Shown here piece after piece: positions 1 through 9,073 of a stretch of 64,000 nt of DNA. Where the stretch lies: NCBI GenBank assembly GCA_964370045.1, contig CAYJGZ010000008.1, positions 41,293-105,292 of the forward strand, written 5' to 3'. Origin of the DNA: JAAYCI01 sp964370045. Lineage in GTDB: Bacteria; Bacillota; Clostridia; Oscillospirales; Ruminococcaceae. The position numbers were made by a program, and so were the translations under genes. Every line of letters starts with the position of its first letter. Position 1 is the stretch's first letter. The notes beneath the pieces are model-generated. The model saw only the letters and a list, made by a program, of their open reading frames with translations, was not told where the DNA came from and did not search any database.

Positions 1-1850
1 CAAAGCGATATGGCTTTACACTTGATACGCCCATCAAAGAAATGAGCGATGAGGCGGTAAATGCGCTGCTCTACGGCACAAAGGGCGAGCGCCTGCGCAT
101 GAACCGTGAGAACGAGTTCGGCTCCAGCAGCTACACCTCCGACTTTGAGGGAATTATCCCAAACTTAGAGCGGCGCTTTCGTGAGACGAGCAGTGACTGG
201 ATGAAGGAGGAGCTGGCGCTGTCCATGCGTGGGGAAGAATGCCCCGACTGTCACGGACAGCGGCTGAAGCCCTCAGCGCTTGCGGTGCGTGTGGGCGGCA
301 AAAATATCAGCGAGCTTACGGCGTTTTCGGTGAGCGAAGGGCTGAGCTTTGTGCAAAACCTGCAGCTGAGCGAGCGCCAGCACATGATAGGCGACGGCGT
401 ACTCAAGGAAATCTCGGAGCGGCTGGGCTTTTTGCACTCGGTGGGCCTTGGCTACTTGACGCTTGCACGTGGGGCGGCGAGCCTTTCGGGCGGCGAGAGC
501 CAGCGCATACGCCTTGCCACGCAGATAGGCAGTGCGCTCACGGGTGTGCTTTATGTGCTGGATGAGCCATCCATAGGCCTGCACCAGCGGGACAACGACA
601 AGCTCATAGCAACGCTGAAACGCCTGCGAGACCTCGGCAACACGCTCATAGTGGTGGAGCACGATGAGGATACGATTCGTGCGGCGGACTTTGTTGTGGA
701 CATAGGCCCGGGCGCAGGCGTGAACGGTGGCGAGCTTGTAGCGGCCGGCAGCTTGCAGGATATTATGGCGCAGCCCAAAAGCATCACGGGGCAGTATCTT
801 TCGGGCAAAAAGAGCATTGAGGTGCCAAAAAAACGCAGGGAGGGCAACGGGCAGTACCTTGAAGTGATAGGCGCTACCCAAAACAACCTGCAAAATATAA
901 GCGTGAAATTTCCCCTCGGCAAGATGACCGCCGTCACGGGGATTTCGGGCAGTGGCAAGTCCAGCCTTGTGAACGAAATACTGTACAAGCGCCTTGTGGC
1001 CGACCTAAACGGCGCACGTGTTCATGCGGGTGCGCACAAGGAGCTTTTGGGAGAGGAGTGGGTGGATAAGGTCATAGGCATCGACCAAAGCCCCATCGGC
1101 CGCACCCCACGCTCCAACCCGGCCACATACACGGGCGTTTTCACCGACATTCGCACGCTGTTCAGCCAGACGCAGGAGGCAAAAATGCGTGGCTACGCCC
1201 CCGGACGCTTTTCGTTCAACGTAAAGGGCGGCAGGTGCGAGGCGTGCGAGGGTGACGGCATACTGAAAATAGAGATGCACTTTTTGCCCGATATATACGT
1301 ACCGTGCGAGGTGTGCAAGGGCGCAAGGTACAACCGTGAGACGCTGGAAGTGCGCTACAAGGACAAAAACATACACGATGTTCTCGAGATGACGGCGGAC
1401 GAGGCGGTGGTGTTTTTTGAAAACCAACCCAAGATACACCGCAAGATAAAGACGCTTGTGGACGTGGGGCTTGGCTATATACGCCTTGGGCAGAGCGCAA
1501 CAACCCTCTCGGGAGGCGAAGCGCAGAGGGTGAAGCTTGCGCTGGAGCTGGCAAAAAGGGACACGGGGCAGACGGTGTACATACTGGACGAGCCGACAAC
1601 AGGCCTGCACGCAGAGGACGTGCGCAAGCTACTGAAAGTTTTGGCGAAGTTTGCGGATGCGGGCAACACAATCATCGTTATAGAGCATAATTTGGATGTG
1701 ATAAAGCAGGCGGATTGGATTATAGACTTGGGTCCGGAGGGCGGCAGTGCGGGAGGCCTGATTGTGGCAGAGGGCAGCCCCGAGCAGGTGGCGCAAATCG
1801 AGGGCTCTTTTACGGGGCAGTACCTAAAGCCGCTACTGGAAAAAGGGTAG
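1..1850 (+). CDS. uvrA: UvrABC excinuclease subunit A, 5'-truncated by window edge
   Basis: This is the C-terminal 615 residues of UvrA, the DNA damage-sensing ATPase of nucleotide excision repair. The frame is open from base 3, so the true start lies outside the window and the ATG at 42 is internal. Visible in order: a CPDC half of a zinc module; the first ABC signature LSGGESQRIRLA followed by the Walker B stretch VLDEPSIGLHQ; the second Walker A GISGSGKSSLVNE; a complete zinc finger with CEAC and CEVC; and the second signature LSGGEAQRVKLA with LDEPTTGLH. Length and motif order match normal UvrA. No terminator is visible after the stop; about 30 bases later a remnant of the palindromic element begins. 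uvrB, often upstream, would lie outside the window. Confidence 0.97.
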   Translation, partial: KRYGFTLDTPIKEMSDEAVNALLYGTKGERLRMNRENEFGSSSYTSDFEGIIPNLERRFRETSSDWMKEELALSMRGEECPDCHGQRLKPSALAVRVGGKNISELTAFSVSEGLSFVQNLQLSERQHMIGDGVLKEISERLGFLHSVGLGYLTLARGAASLSGGESQRIRLATQIGSALTGVLYVLDEPSIGLHQRDNDKLIATLKRLRDLGNTLIVVEHDEDTIRAADFVVDIGPGAGVNGGELVAAGSLQDIMAQPKSITGQYLSGKKSIEVPKKRREGNGQYLEVIGATQNNLQNISVKFPLGKMTAVTGISGSGKSSLVNEILYKRLVADLNGARVHAGAHKELLGEEWVDKVIGIDQSPIGRTPRSNPATYTGVFTDIRTLFSQTQEAKMRGYAPGRFSFNVKGGRCEACEGDGILKIEMHFLPDIYVPCEVCKGARYNRETLEVRYKDKNIHDVLEMTADEAVVFFENQPKIHRKIKTLVDVGLGYIRLGQSATTLSGGEAQRVKLALELAKRDTGQTVYILDEPTTGLHAEDVRKLLKVLAKFADAGNTIIVIEHNLDVIKQADWIIDLGPEGGSAGGLIVAEGSPEQVAQIEGSFTGQYLKPLLEKG

Positions 1851-1880
1851 GGGCACGGCCTGTCATTTGCTGAAAATAGA

Positions 1881-1919
1881 GGGTGTGCAAAAAAATCAAA
1901 TCACTGCGTTTGCCCACGC
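1881..1919 (+). mobile_element. Deletion remnant of the palindromic MITE-like element
   Basis: A left-end-like GGGTGTG is joined directly to a right arm (CAAAAAAATC, AAATCACTGCG, TTTGCCCAC) that closely matches the right arm of the complete copy starting 12 bases downstream. The GC-rich core hairpin and the left arm are missing, as expected for an internal deletion. The match to the right arm is clear; calling the first seven bases the left end is inference. Confidence 0.6.
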
Positions 1920-1930
1920 TTGACAAATAG

Positions 1931-2052
1931 GGTGTGGACACATAGAGGTGATTTAGAATATGTTGAACGCAAGAAGAAGGCGCTATATCCTCCCCCGCCG
2001 CAGACGGGGGAGGATATAGCAAAAAAACTAAATCACTGTGTTTGCCCACACC
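1931..2052 (+). mobile_element. Palindromic MITE-like element, copy A
   Basis: A complete copy of about 122 bp. Terminal inverted repeats begin GGTGTGGAC and end CCCACACC, and each arm runs inward to GTGATTTAG. The core is a perfect 16-bp hairpin (arms 1982-1997 and 2005-2020, 7-base loop), flanked on the left by the asymmetric AAGAAGGC block shared by all copies. Flanks TTGACAAAT and TCGACAGAT agree at 7 of 9 positions and may be a decayed target-site duplication. It lies between uvrA and the promoter of miaB. Confidence 0.8.
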
Positions 2053-2069
2053 TCGACAGATGCGCTTTG

Positions 2070-2098
2070 TTGCATGAAATGGAGTTTTGTAGTATACT
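2070..2098 (+). promoter_or_regulatory. Sigma-A-type promoter upstream of miaB
   Basis: TTGCAT (2070-2075) and TATACT (2093-2098) are separated by exactly 17 bases. It lies just beyond copy A of the palindromic element and would give a leader of about 310 bases before miaB. Apart from this promoter and the two element copies, the 1851-2417 gap shows no gene that I can support. Confidence 0.5.
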
Positions 2099-2417
2099 TA
2101 GTATGGTGAAATGTATAAAGTATGCGGCAAAATAAACTTTATCGACACTGCGCAAAAATACTAAATATGAATGTTTGTAGTATAGTGAGATTTTATGCTT
2201 TGCGGTGATGCTTTGAATGAGGATGACAGAAATTTTACGCTTGCGGTGCAGTATGAAATTTTCATCACATCCTACAAAGTTGGCCGTGAATTTGTAGTGA
2301 AAGTTTTAGTAATGTGTGGCGTTTGTCACATTTAATTTATGGCCGGCGAGGCGCCGTATTTTCAATAGTGAATACAGTGTGCCGCATAAGCAAGTTTTTT
2401 AGAGGGAAAGGTGTAAT

Positions 2418-3797
2418 GTGAATCGAGAGCAATATTCCAAGAACCAAAGTGCGGCGAACGTTATTTTTGCGCATTACGGCAGAGCACCATCTGCGTATTT
2501 GCGCACATTCGGCTGTCAGCAAAACGTAAACGATACCGAGCGTATGCGAGGGGTGCTGATGGATGTAGGCTATACGCTGGTGGATATGCCAGAGCAGGCG
2601 GACCTTATAGTGTTTAATACCTGTGCGGTGCGTGAACATGCGGAGCAGCGTGTGTTTGGCAACATAGGTGCGCTAAAGGTGCTAAAGCAGGCAAAGCCGG
2701 GGATGTTTATTGCGCTGTGCGGGTGCATGTCTTCGGAAAAAACCACCATAGAAAAGCTTAGGGAAAGCTACCCCTATGTGGACATTGTGCTGGGTACATG
2801 CTCCGCAGACCTTTTGCCCGACATGCTGGTGGAAAAGATGACGACCCGCAGGAGGGCGTTGCGCTTGCCTGTCTTGCGGGACAATATTGTGGAAAACATA
2901 CCGCTTGTGCGGGAGTCCAGCTTTAAGGCGTTTGTGCCCATTATGTATGGGTGCGACAACTATTGTTCCTACTGCATTGTGCCCTATGTAAGAGGGCACG
3001 AGCGTAGCCGTATGTCGCAGGATATTTTGCAGGAGGTTAGAGACCTTGTTCAAAGCGGATACAAGGAGATAACCCTGCTTGGCCAAAATGTAAACTCATA
3101 CGGCAGGGGCAACGACGAAAAGATGGACTTCAGCGACCTTTTGGCGCTGCTATGCACCGTTCCGGGTGAGTATAAAATTCGCTTTATGACAAGCCATCCA
3201 AAGGACGCCACACGCAAGATGATAAACACAATGTGTGCGCACCCGCAAATTTGCAAGCACCTGCACCTTCCTGTGCAAAGTGGCGCAGACGGCATACTAT
3301 CCCGAATGAACCGTCGCTACACCGCCGAGGATTACCTTGGCATTATTCGCTATGCACGTAGCATGTGCCCCGAAATGACCTTTTCCTCCGATGTGATGGT
3401 GGGCTTTCCGGGCGAGACGCAGGAGGACTTTGAAAAGACGGTTCAGCTTGTGCGTAGTGCGAAGTTTACACAGCTTTTTACGTTTATATACTCAAAGCGT
3501 CCCGGAACGCAGGCATCAACCCTGCCGGATGATACACCGCACAAGGTCAAGAGTGAGCGCATTCACACCCTTTTGACCCTTCAGGAGGAGATTGTGGCAG
3601 AGCTTGCCGCACCATGGGTGGGCAAAACGTTTGATGCGCTGGTGGAGAGCACCGCCCGTGAGGACGGCGCAATGCACGCACGCATTGACAACAACATGCT
3701 GGTGGAGTTTGAAGGAAAAAGCGAGCTTTTGGGGCACATAGTGCAGCTTGAAATTACGCAGGTAAAGGGCGCTATGCTCAAGGGTGTGCTGAAGTAG
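2418..3797 (+). CDS. miaB: tRNA-2-methylthio-N6-dimethylallyladenosine synthase MiaB
   Basis: MiaB is a radical SAM methylthiotransferase that adds a methylthio group to i6A37 in tRNAs reading UNN codons; the i6A substrate is made by MiaA, encoded downstream. The 459-residue protein has the N-terminal UPF0004 domain with cluster ligands C33, C69 and C103, the radical SAM motif C179-x3-C183-x2-C186 within GCDNYCSYCIVPYVRG, and a C-terminal TRAM domain from about residue 390. The start is GTG, preceded by a purine-rich AGAGGGAAAGG. The order miaB, ylbF/ymcA-like gene, mutS, mutL resembles the Bacillus ymcB-ymcA-cotE-mutSL region. Length is normal for the family. Confidence 0.96.
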   Translation: MNREQYSKNQSAANVIFAHYGRAPSAYLRTFGCQQNVNDTERMRGVLMDVGYTLVDMPEQADLIVFNTCAVREHAEQRVFGNIGALKVLKQAKPGMFIALCGCMSSEKTTIEKLRESYPYVDIVLGTCSADLLPDMLVEKMTTRRRALRLPVLRDNIVENIPLVRESSFKAFVPIMYGCDNYCSYCIVPYVRGHERSRMSQDILQEVRDLVQSGYKEITLLGQNVNSYGRGNDEKMDFSDLLALLCTVPGEYKIRFMTSHPKDATRKMINTMCAHPQICKHLHLPVQSGADGILSRMNRRYTAEDYLGIIRYARSMCPEMTFSSDVMVGFPGETQEDFEKTVQLVRSAKFTQLFTFIYSKRPGTQASTLPDDTPHKVKSERIHTLLTLQEEIVAELAAPWVGKTFDALVESTAREDGAMHARIDNNMLVEFEGKSELLGHIVQLEITQVKGAMLKGVLK

Positions 3798-3892
3798 CTC
3801 TTTTTTAGGGCGATATATCAAGCTTTTAGGGTGCGAAATGCACATAAAATAAAACGAAAACATGCCGAAAGGCAGGAAAGCAGGCGGTTAAT

Positions 3893-4303
3893 ATGGATAG
3901 TATTCAGTTGTTTAAGCAGGCGGCAAAGGAGATGCAAAACGACGAGCGTTATGTACAGCTTGCCAAAGCACGCAAAGCAAACGATGAGGATACAGCGCTT
4001 CAGAACAAGATAAATGAGTTTAACCTTGTGCGTACCGAGCTTACGATGGAGATGCAAAATGACCCTCGCAATGACGAGAAGGTGGCGGAGCTGAACACCC
4101 GCATAAACAGCCTGTACAGCGAGGTCATGACAAACCCCAGTATGCTTGCGTACAACGATGCCAAGGATAATATAAAGGGACTTATCAGCCACATAAACGC
4201 CATTATTGCGGCGGCGGTGGACGGCGACGACCCCATGCTGGTGGAAGAGCCGAACAGCGGGTGCGGTGACGGAGGGTGCTCTTCCTGCTCGGGATGCGGC
4301 TAA
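3893..4303 (+). CDS. YlbF/YmcA-family protein with cysteine-rich tail
   Basis: A 136-residue helical protein of the YlbF/YmcA (DUF964) family. In Bacillus the YlbF, YmcA and YaaT proteins form a complex that carries Fe-S clusters and affects RNase Y, sporulation, competence and biofilm formation. Here the family domain fills about residues 1-115 and is largely charged alpha-helix. The last 15 residues hold five cysteines (GCGDGGCSSCSGCG), a plausible metal or cluster ligand set. Its place directly after miaB and before mutS matches ymcA in Bacillus, which supports the family call, but I cannot separate YlbF from YmcA by reading alone. Start ATG at 3893. Confidence 0.82.
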   Translation: MDSIQLFKQAAKEMQNDERYVQLAKARKANDEDTALQNKINEFNLVRTELTMEMQNDPRNDEKVAELNTRINSLYSEVMTNPSMLAYNDAKDNIKGLISHINAIIAAAVDGDDPMLVEEPNSGCGDGGCSSCSGCG

Positions 4304-4396
4304 TTGTAAGTTGCTTTTGAAGTGTGTAAAAAATACATTTATACGACAAATTAGCCTCGCGGTGCGGGGCTGATTTTCAAATTAAGCAGTTGTATT

Positions 4397-7066
4397 ATGT
4401 GCGAAAAAATCAAGGTAATGCAGGTGAGTGAGTTTTTTGTGAAAGCGGGTGGGCTTGTGGCGGAACTTTCCCCTATGATGCGCCAATACTTTGAAATTAA
4501 GGAGCAAAATAAGGATACGCTACTTTTTTTTAGAGTGGGCGACTTTTACGAGATGTTTTTTGATGATGCATTGCTTGCCTCAAAAGAGCTGGAGCTTACG
4601 CTCACGGGTAAGGAGTGCGGCAAAAAAGAGCGTGCGCCCATGTGCGGCGTGCCCTATCATTCGGTGGAGGCGTACATAGCCAGGCTGATTGAAAAAGGGT
4701 ACAAAGTGGCCATCTGCGAGCAGACGGAGGATGCCTCGCTCGCCAAGGGGATTGTACAGCGAGAGGTGGTGCGGGTGGTGACACCCGGCACAGCCATAGA
4801 GAGCAGCATGCTTGCGGATGACCGCAACAACTACATTGCGAGCATTTACCTTGAGGAGAATACCGCAGGTGTTTGCTTTGCGGACGTGTCCACCGGAAGC
4901 GCCACCGCAACGGTGATACAGGGCGAAAACATGTGCGAGCAGATTATTGCAGAGCTTGCCTGCTATTCTCCTTGTGAAATTCTGTTTAATCCTGCCATAC
5001 TTTCCTACACCTATATCACAAATTACATAAAGCACAACCTAATGGCGGGCGTGGAGCTTTTAGAGGATGCGGAGTACGACGAGGCGCAAGCACTGAAAAC
5101 AGTGAGGGAGCACTTTGGAAGCGAGAGCGATATTGCACAGCAAGCGGACAAAACAGTGGCTGTGCGTGCACTGGGGGCACTGATAAACTACCTGCATCAC
5201 ACACAAAAAAAAGGCGTGGAACGGCTTAAAAGCCTTAGCGAATACAAGGGCGCTCAGTACATGCACCTGTCTGCACAGGCACGGCAGAGCATGGAAATTT
5301 GCGAGACGATGAAGGCTCGAAGCAAAAAAGGCACCCTCTTGTGGGTGCTGGACAAGACCTCCACAGCGATGGGCAAGCGCCTTATTCGCACCTGGCTAAG
5401 CCTGCCGCTAATGGATGTGCAGGGGATAAACCGCCGCTTAAATGCGGTGGAGGAGCTTTACAAAAACAACGTGGCACGGCTGGATATTGCGCAGGTGCTG
5501 GAGGGCGTGTTCGACATGGAGCGCCTTTTAACACGCATTGTGCATGGCTCGGCAAGCCCGAAAGATGTGGCGGCGATGCTTGCCGCTTGTGAGAAACTGC
5601 CTGTTATTTCACAGCTGATGGGTCAGTTTTCGGGCGGCGCAATAGCCTCGCTTGCGCAGGAGATGGACCTGCTTTGCGATGTGCGGCAGATGATAAGCGA
5701 TGCGCTTTCGGACGAGGTACCTGCCACAGTGCGTGACGGCGGTGTCATTCGGGATGGCTTTAACACCGAGGTGGACTCACTGCGTGACATCATGCAGGGC
5801 GGCAAGGGAGTGCTTGCGGGCATAGAGGCACAGCTGAAGGAAGAAACAGGCATACGAACGCTTAAAATAGGCTTTAATAAAGTGTTTGGCTACTACATAG
5901 AAGTGTCCAAAACTTTCACGCACATGGTGCCCGAGCACTTTGTGCGCAAGCAGACACTCGCAAACGGCGAGCGCTACATAACGGAGGAGCTAAAGCAGCT
6001 GGAAAGCCGCATTTTGGGTGCGTCCGAGCGACTAACTGTGCTGGAAAAGGAGCTGTTCGACACCCTTTTGCAGGAAATTTCACAGCACACAGTGCGCATA
6101 CAGCGCAGTGCACAGTGTGTGGCACAGCTGGATGTTTTTTGCTCGCTTGCGCAGGTGGCGGTGGCAAACGGATACGTGAGGCCAAAGGTGGACACGAGCG
6201 ATGTAATCCACATAAAAGAGGGCAGGCACCCCGTAGTGGAGGAGATGCTTAGCGGCGGCCTCTTTGTGCCAAACGATGCAAAGCTGGACTGTGACGAAAA
6301 CCGAATGCAGATTATCACAGGGCCGAACATGGCGGGCAAGTCTACCTACATGCGGCAGGTGGCGCTGATTGTGCTGATGGCGCAGATGGGCAGCTTTGTG
6401 CCGGCAATGTCCTGCCGCATGGGCGTGTGCGATGCGGTGTTCACACGGGTGGGTGCATCGGATGATTTGGGCGCAGGCCGCTCCACTTTCATGGTGGAAA
6501 TGAGCGAAGTTGCGGAGATTTTGAAGTATGCAACGCCCAAAAGCCTTGTGATACTGGACGAGATAGGCAGGGGAACCTCCACCTTTGACGGCATGAGCAT
6601 TGCGCAGGCGGTGGTGGAGCACATCGCCTCAAGGGACGAAGGCCCTGCGTGCAAGACGCTTTTTGCCACCCACTACCACGAGCTTACCGAGCTTGAAAAC
6701 TCGGTAGACGGCGTGAAAAATTACAATGTCGTGGTGAAAAAGCGTGGGGATGATATTACATTTTTGCGCAGAATTGTACGGGGTGCGGCGGACGACAGCT
6801 ACGGCATACAGGTGGCGGTGCTTGCGGGCGTGCCAAAGACGGTCACCGAGCGTGCAAAGCAGGTACTGCATGTTTTGGAGAGCACCCAGAAAAACGCAAA
6901 CAACGTAACTCAGTTAAGTTTTGACAGCATCAGCAAGATGCAAAACACATACATCCCAAGCGAAATGATGGAAAAAATGCAGGCGGTGGACCCCGAAACA
7001 CTCACGCCGCTGGAAGCGCTGAAGCTTGTATATGAGCTAAAAAAGGCACTTGCGGAGGACGCATAA
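4397..7066 (+). CDS. mutS: DNA mismatch repair protein MutS
   Basis: MutS recognises mismatches and starts methyl-independent repair with MutL, encoded directly downstream. The mismatch-binding domain has the Phe-x-Glu element in GDFYEMFF. The ATPase has Walker A in GPNMAGKSTYMRQ near residue 645, then ILDEIGRGTSTFDG and FATHYHELTEL. The frame from ATG 4397 gives 889 residues, but the first 20 are not family-like and lack a clear ribosome binding site. GTG at 4457 would give a typical MutS start (AELSPMMRQYFEIKEQ), so the true N-terminus is uncertain. The stop abuts the mutL ATG with no gap, indicating translational coupling. Confidence 0.97.
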   Translation: MCEKIKVMQVSEFFVKAGGLVAELSPMMRQYFEIKEQNKDTLLFFRVGDFYEMFFDDALLASKELELTLTGKECGKKERAPMCGVPYHSVEAYIARLIEKGYKVAICEQTEDASLAKGIVQREVVRVVTPGTAIESSMLADDRNNYIASIYLEENTAGVCFADVSTGSATATVIQGENMCEQIIAELACYSPCEILFNPAILSYTYITNYIKHNLMAGVELLEDAEYDEAQALKTVREHFGSESDIAQQADKTVAVRALGALINYLHHTQKKGVERLKSLSEYKGAQYMHLSAQARQSMEICETMKARSKKGTLLWVLDKTSTAMGKRLIRTWLSLPLMDVQGINRRLNAVEELYKNNVARLDIAQVLEGVFDMERLLTRIVHGSASPKDVAAMLAACEKLPVISQLMGQFSGGAIASLAQEMDLLCDVRQMISDALSDEVPATVRDGGVIRDGFNTEVDSLRDIMQGGKGVLAGIEAQLKEETGIRTLKIGFNKVFGYYIEVSKTFTHMVPEHFVRKQTLANGERYITEELKQLESRILGASERLTVLEKELFDTLLQEISQHTVRIQRSAQCVAQLDVFCSLAQVAVANGYVRPKVDTSDVIHIKEGRHPVVEEMLSGGLFVPNDAKLDCDENRMQIITGPNMAGKSTYMRQVALIVLMAQMGSFVPAMSCRMGVCDAVFTRVGASDDLGAGRSTFMVEMSEVAEILKYATPKSLVILDEIGRGTSTFDGMSIAQAVVEHIASRDEGPACKTLFATHYHELTELENSVDGVKNYNVVVKKRGDDITFLRRIVRGAADDSYGIQVAVLAGVPKTVTERAKQVLHVLESTQKNANNVTQLSFDSISKMQNTYIPSEMMEKMQAVDPETLTPLEALKLVYELKKALAEDA

Positions 7067-9073
7067 ATGCCCATTAAACTTTTGGATTCGCACACGGCGG
7101 ACCTGATAGCCGCAGGCGAGGTGGTGGAGCGCCCTGCCTCGGTGGTAAAAGAGCTTGTGGAAAACTCCGTCGATGCGGGGGCGAGCAGCATATCCGTCTC
7201 TATTTTGAGAGGCGGAGTGCAAAGCATAAAAATAGAGGACAACGGCGGCGGTGTCTTGGGTGAAGAGATTCCGCTTGCATTTGTGCGCCACGCCACCAGC
7301 AAGATAAGCGAGCCAAGCGATTTGCACAGCATACACACGCTCGGCTTTCGAGGTGAGGCGCTGGCGTCGGTGGCGAGCGTTGCACGTGTGTGGATGCTGA
7401 GCAAAACAGACAGCGAGGAGGACGCACACCTTTACAGCATCGAGGGCGGCAAGGGTGGCGCAGTAGAGCCTGCGGCACGTGCGAGGGGAACGACAATCTG
7501 CGTGGAGGATTTGTTTTACAACACCCCCGCTCGCATGAAGTTCCTAAAAAAAGATTCAAGCGAGGGCGCATACGTAACCGAGGCCCTCACACGGCTTGCG
7601 CTGTCCTGTCCGCAGGTGGCGCTAAGCTACACAAGAGAGGGCAAGAGCGTTTTTGCAACGCCCGGCGCAGGGGATGTGCTAAGTGCGGCATACGCTGTTC
7701 TGGGCAGGGAGTTTGCAGGGGGGCTTTTGCCAATTGTGCAGGAGGAAATATCGCAGGAGAGCGGCATTTATAAGGTGTCGGGGCTTATCACGCCCCCCAG
7801 TGGCGCACGTGCCAGCCGCTCCATGCAGTTTTTCTTTATAAACGGGCGATACGTGAAAAACCAAACAATGATGGCGGCGCTGGAGCAGGCATACAGGGGC
7901 AGAACAATGAGCGGCAAGTTCCCCGGGGGGATAATATTCCTCACAATGCCGCACGAGCTTGTGGACGTAAACGTGCACCCTGCAAAAACGCAGGTGCGCT
8001 TTGCAAAGGAGCAGGAGGTTTTCGGGGCTGTTTACCGCGCGGTAAAGCTTGCGCTTGCGCAAAGCGACGCACAGCACCCCTCTTTTGTGTTTAGCGAGGG
8101 GCAAAGCGGTGAAACTGCAAATACTCCACAGAGTGATGCAAGCTTTGAAACCGCCGAGAAGCAGGGCGAACGCCCACAGGATAGCACCGCTTCGCAAAAA
8201 GCTTTGCAGGACATAAATGCACTGCACTACTCCCAAAGCGGTGAAGCGGACATGTTGCAGTCGAGTGCGTCGGCCACACCCTACACAAGGAGCAACCCGT
8301 TTTTGGGCGGTGGGCTTTCGCAGAGCGTAATGTACACAAAGCCTGTTTCGGCAGAGGATACCGCCGCAAGGGGCGAGTGGGGGCTGGACATAGAAATGTC
8401 CGATGAAGAGGAGCATAAAGCTACGCCTGTGCCACAGCAAAGCGAGCCGGCTGAAAACACAGCCGAACAGCAGGTGCTAAAAGGTGTAAGCGAGCAATAC
8501 GAGCGCACGTTGCATCTTGTGGGCGAGGTGTTTGGCACCTACATTGTGGCGCAAAAGGGCGAGCAGATGGTGCTGATAGATAAACATGCGGCGCACGAGC
8601 GTGTGCTGTATGAAAAAATTTCCGCCTCGCACGAGCGTGGACACTCACAGCAGCTGCTCGTGCCGCTGAGCGTGCCGCTTTCTGCGGCGGAAAAGCAGGC
8701 GCTTTTGCAAAACAGCGAGCTTTTGCAGGGCATTGGCCTTGAGGTAGAGGACTTTGGCGGAGGCGAGGTGCTGGTGCGGGGTGTGCCTGCCGAAACGCAG
8801 ACGGAGGACGTACACTCGCTTGTGGGGGATATTGCCGCACGCATGGCGGTGAACCCAAAGGACAATATAGATGCAAAAACACAGTGGGTGCTACACTCTA
8901 TGGCGTGCAGGGCGGCCGTAAAGGCAAACGACCGCACCCCCACACAGCAGCTTGTGAAGCTGGCGGAGGATATATTAAGCGGCGAGCTGCCGCCGTTTTG
9001 CCCACATGGCAGGCCGGTGGTGCTAATGATGAGCCGCAAGGAGTTGGAAAAGCAGTTTGGACGGCAGGGGTAA
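7067..9073 (+). CDS. mutL: DNA mismatch repair protein MutL
   Basis: MutL is a GHKL ATPase that links MutS recognition to strand incision. The N-terminal motifs are present: ELVENSVDAG, DNGGG and GFRGEALASVASVA within the first 110 residues. A low-complexity linker (about residues 345-470) precedes the C-terminal dimerisation and endonuclease domain. That domain carries DKHAAHERVLYE near residue 504, corresponding to the DQHAxxExxxxE metal-binding motif of incising MutL proteins, with Lys in place of Gln. SMACRAAVKAND and CPHGRPV are also present. At 668 residues it has normal length. Strand nicking is therefore likely intrinsic, as expected in bacteria without MutH. Confidence 0.96.
   Translation: MPIKLLDSHTADLIAAGEVVERPASVVKELVENSVDAGASSISVSILRGGVQSIKIEDNGGGVLGEEIPLAFVRHATSKISEPSDLHSIHTLGFRGEALASVASVARVWMLSKTDSEEDAHLYSIEGGKGGAVEPAARARGTTICVEDLFYNTPARMKFLKKDSSEGAYVTEALTRLALSCPQVALSYTREGKSVFATPGAGDVLSAAYAVLGREFAGGLLPIVQEEISQESGIYKVSGLITPPSGARASRSMQFFFINGRYVKNQTMMAALEQAYRGRTMSGKFPGGIIFLTMPHELVDVNVHPAKTQVRFAKEQEVFGAVYRAVKLALAQSDAQHPSFVFSEGQSGETANTPQSDASFETAEKQGERPQDSTASQKALQDINALHYSQSGEADMLQSSASATPYTRSNPFLGGGLSQSVMYTKPVSAEDTAARGEWGLDIEMSDEEEHKATPVPQQSEPAENTAEQQVLKGVSEQYERTLHLVGEVFGTYIVAQKGEQMVLIDKHAAHERVLYEKISASHERGHSQQLLVPLSVPLSAAEKQALLQNSELLQGIGLEVEDFGGGEVLVRGVPAETQTEDVHSLVGDIAARMAVNPKDNIDAKTQWVLHSMACRAAVKANDRTPTQQLVKLAEDILSGELPPFCPHGRPVVLMMSRKELEKQFGRQG

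Noticed and set aside
1810..2135. Open frames on both strands (1810-2049 minus, 1920-2135 plus)
   Set aside because: They are read through copy A of the palindromic element, have no ribosome binding site and resemble no protein.
7679..8440. Long minus-strand frame (253 codons) inside mutL
   Set aside because: It is a shadow of mutL on the opposite strand with Cys/His/Arg-rich nonsense composition.
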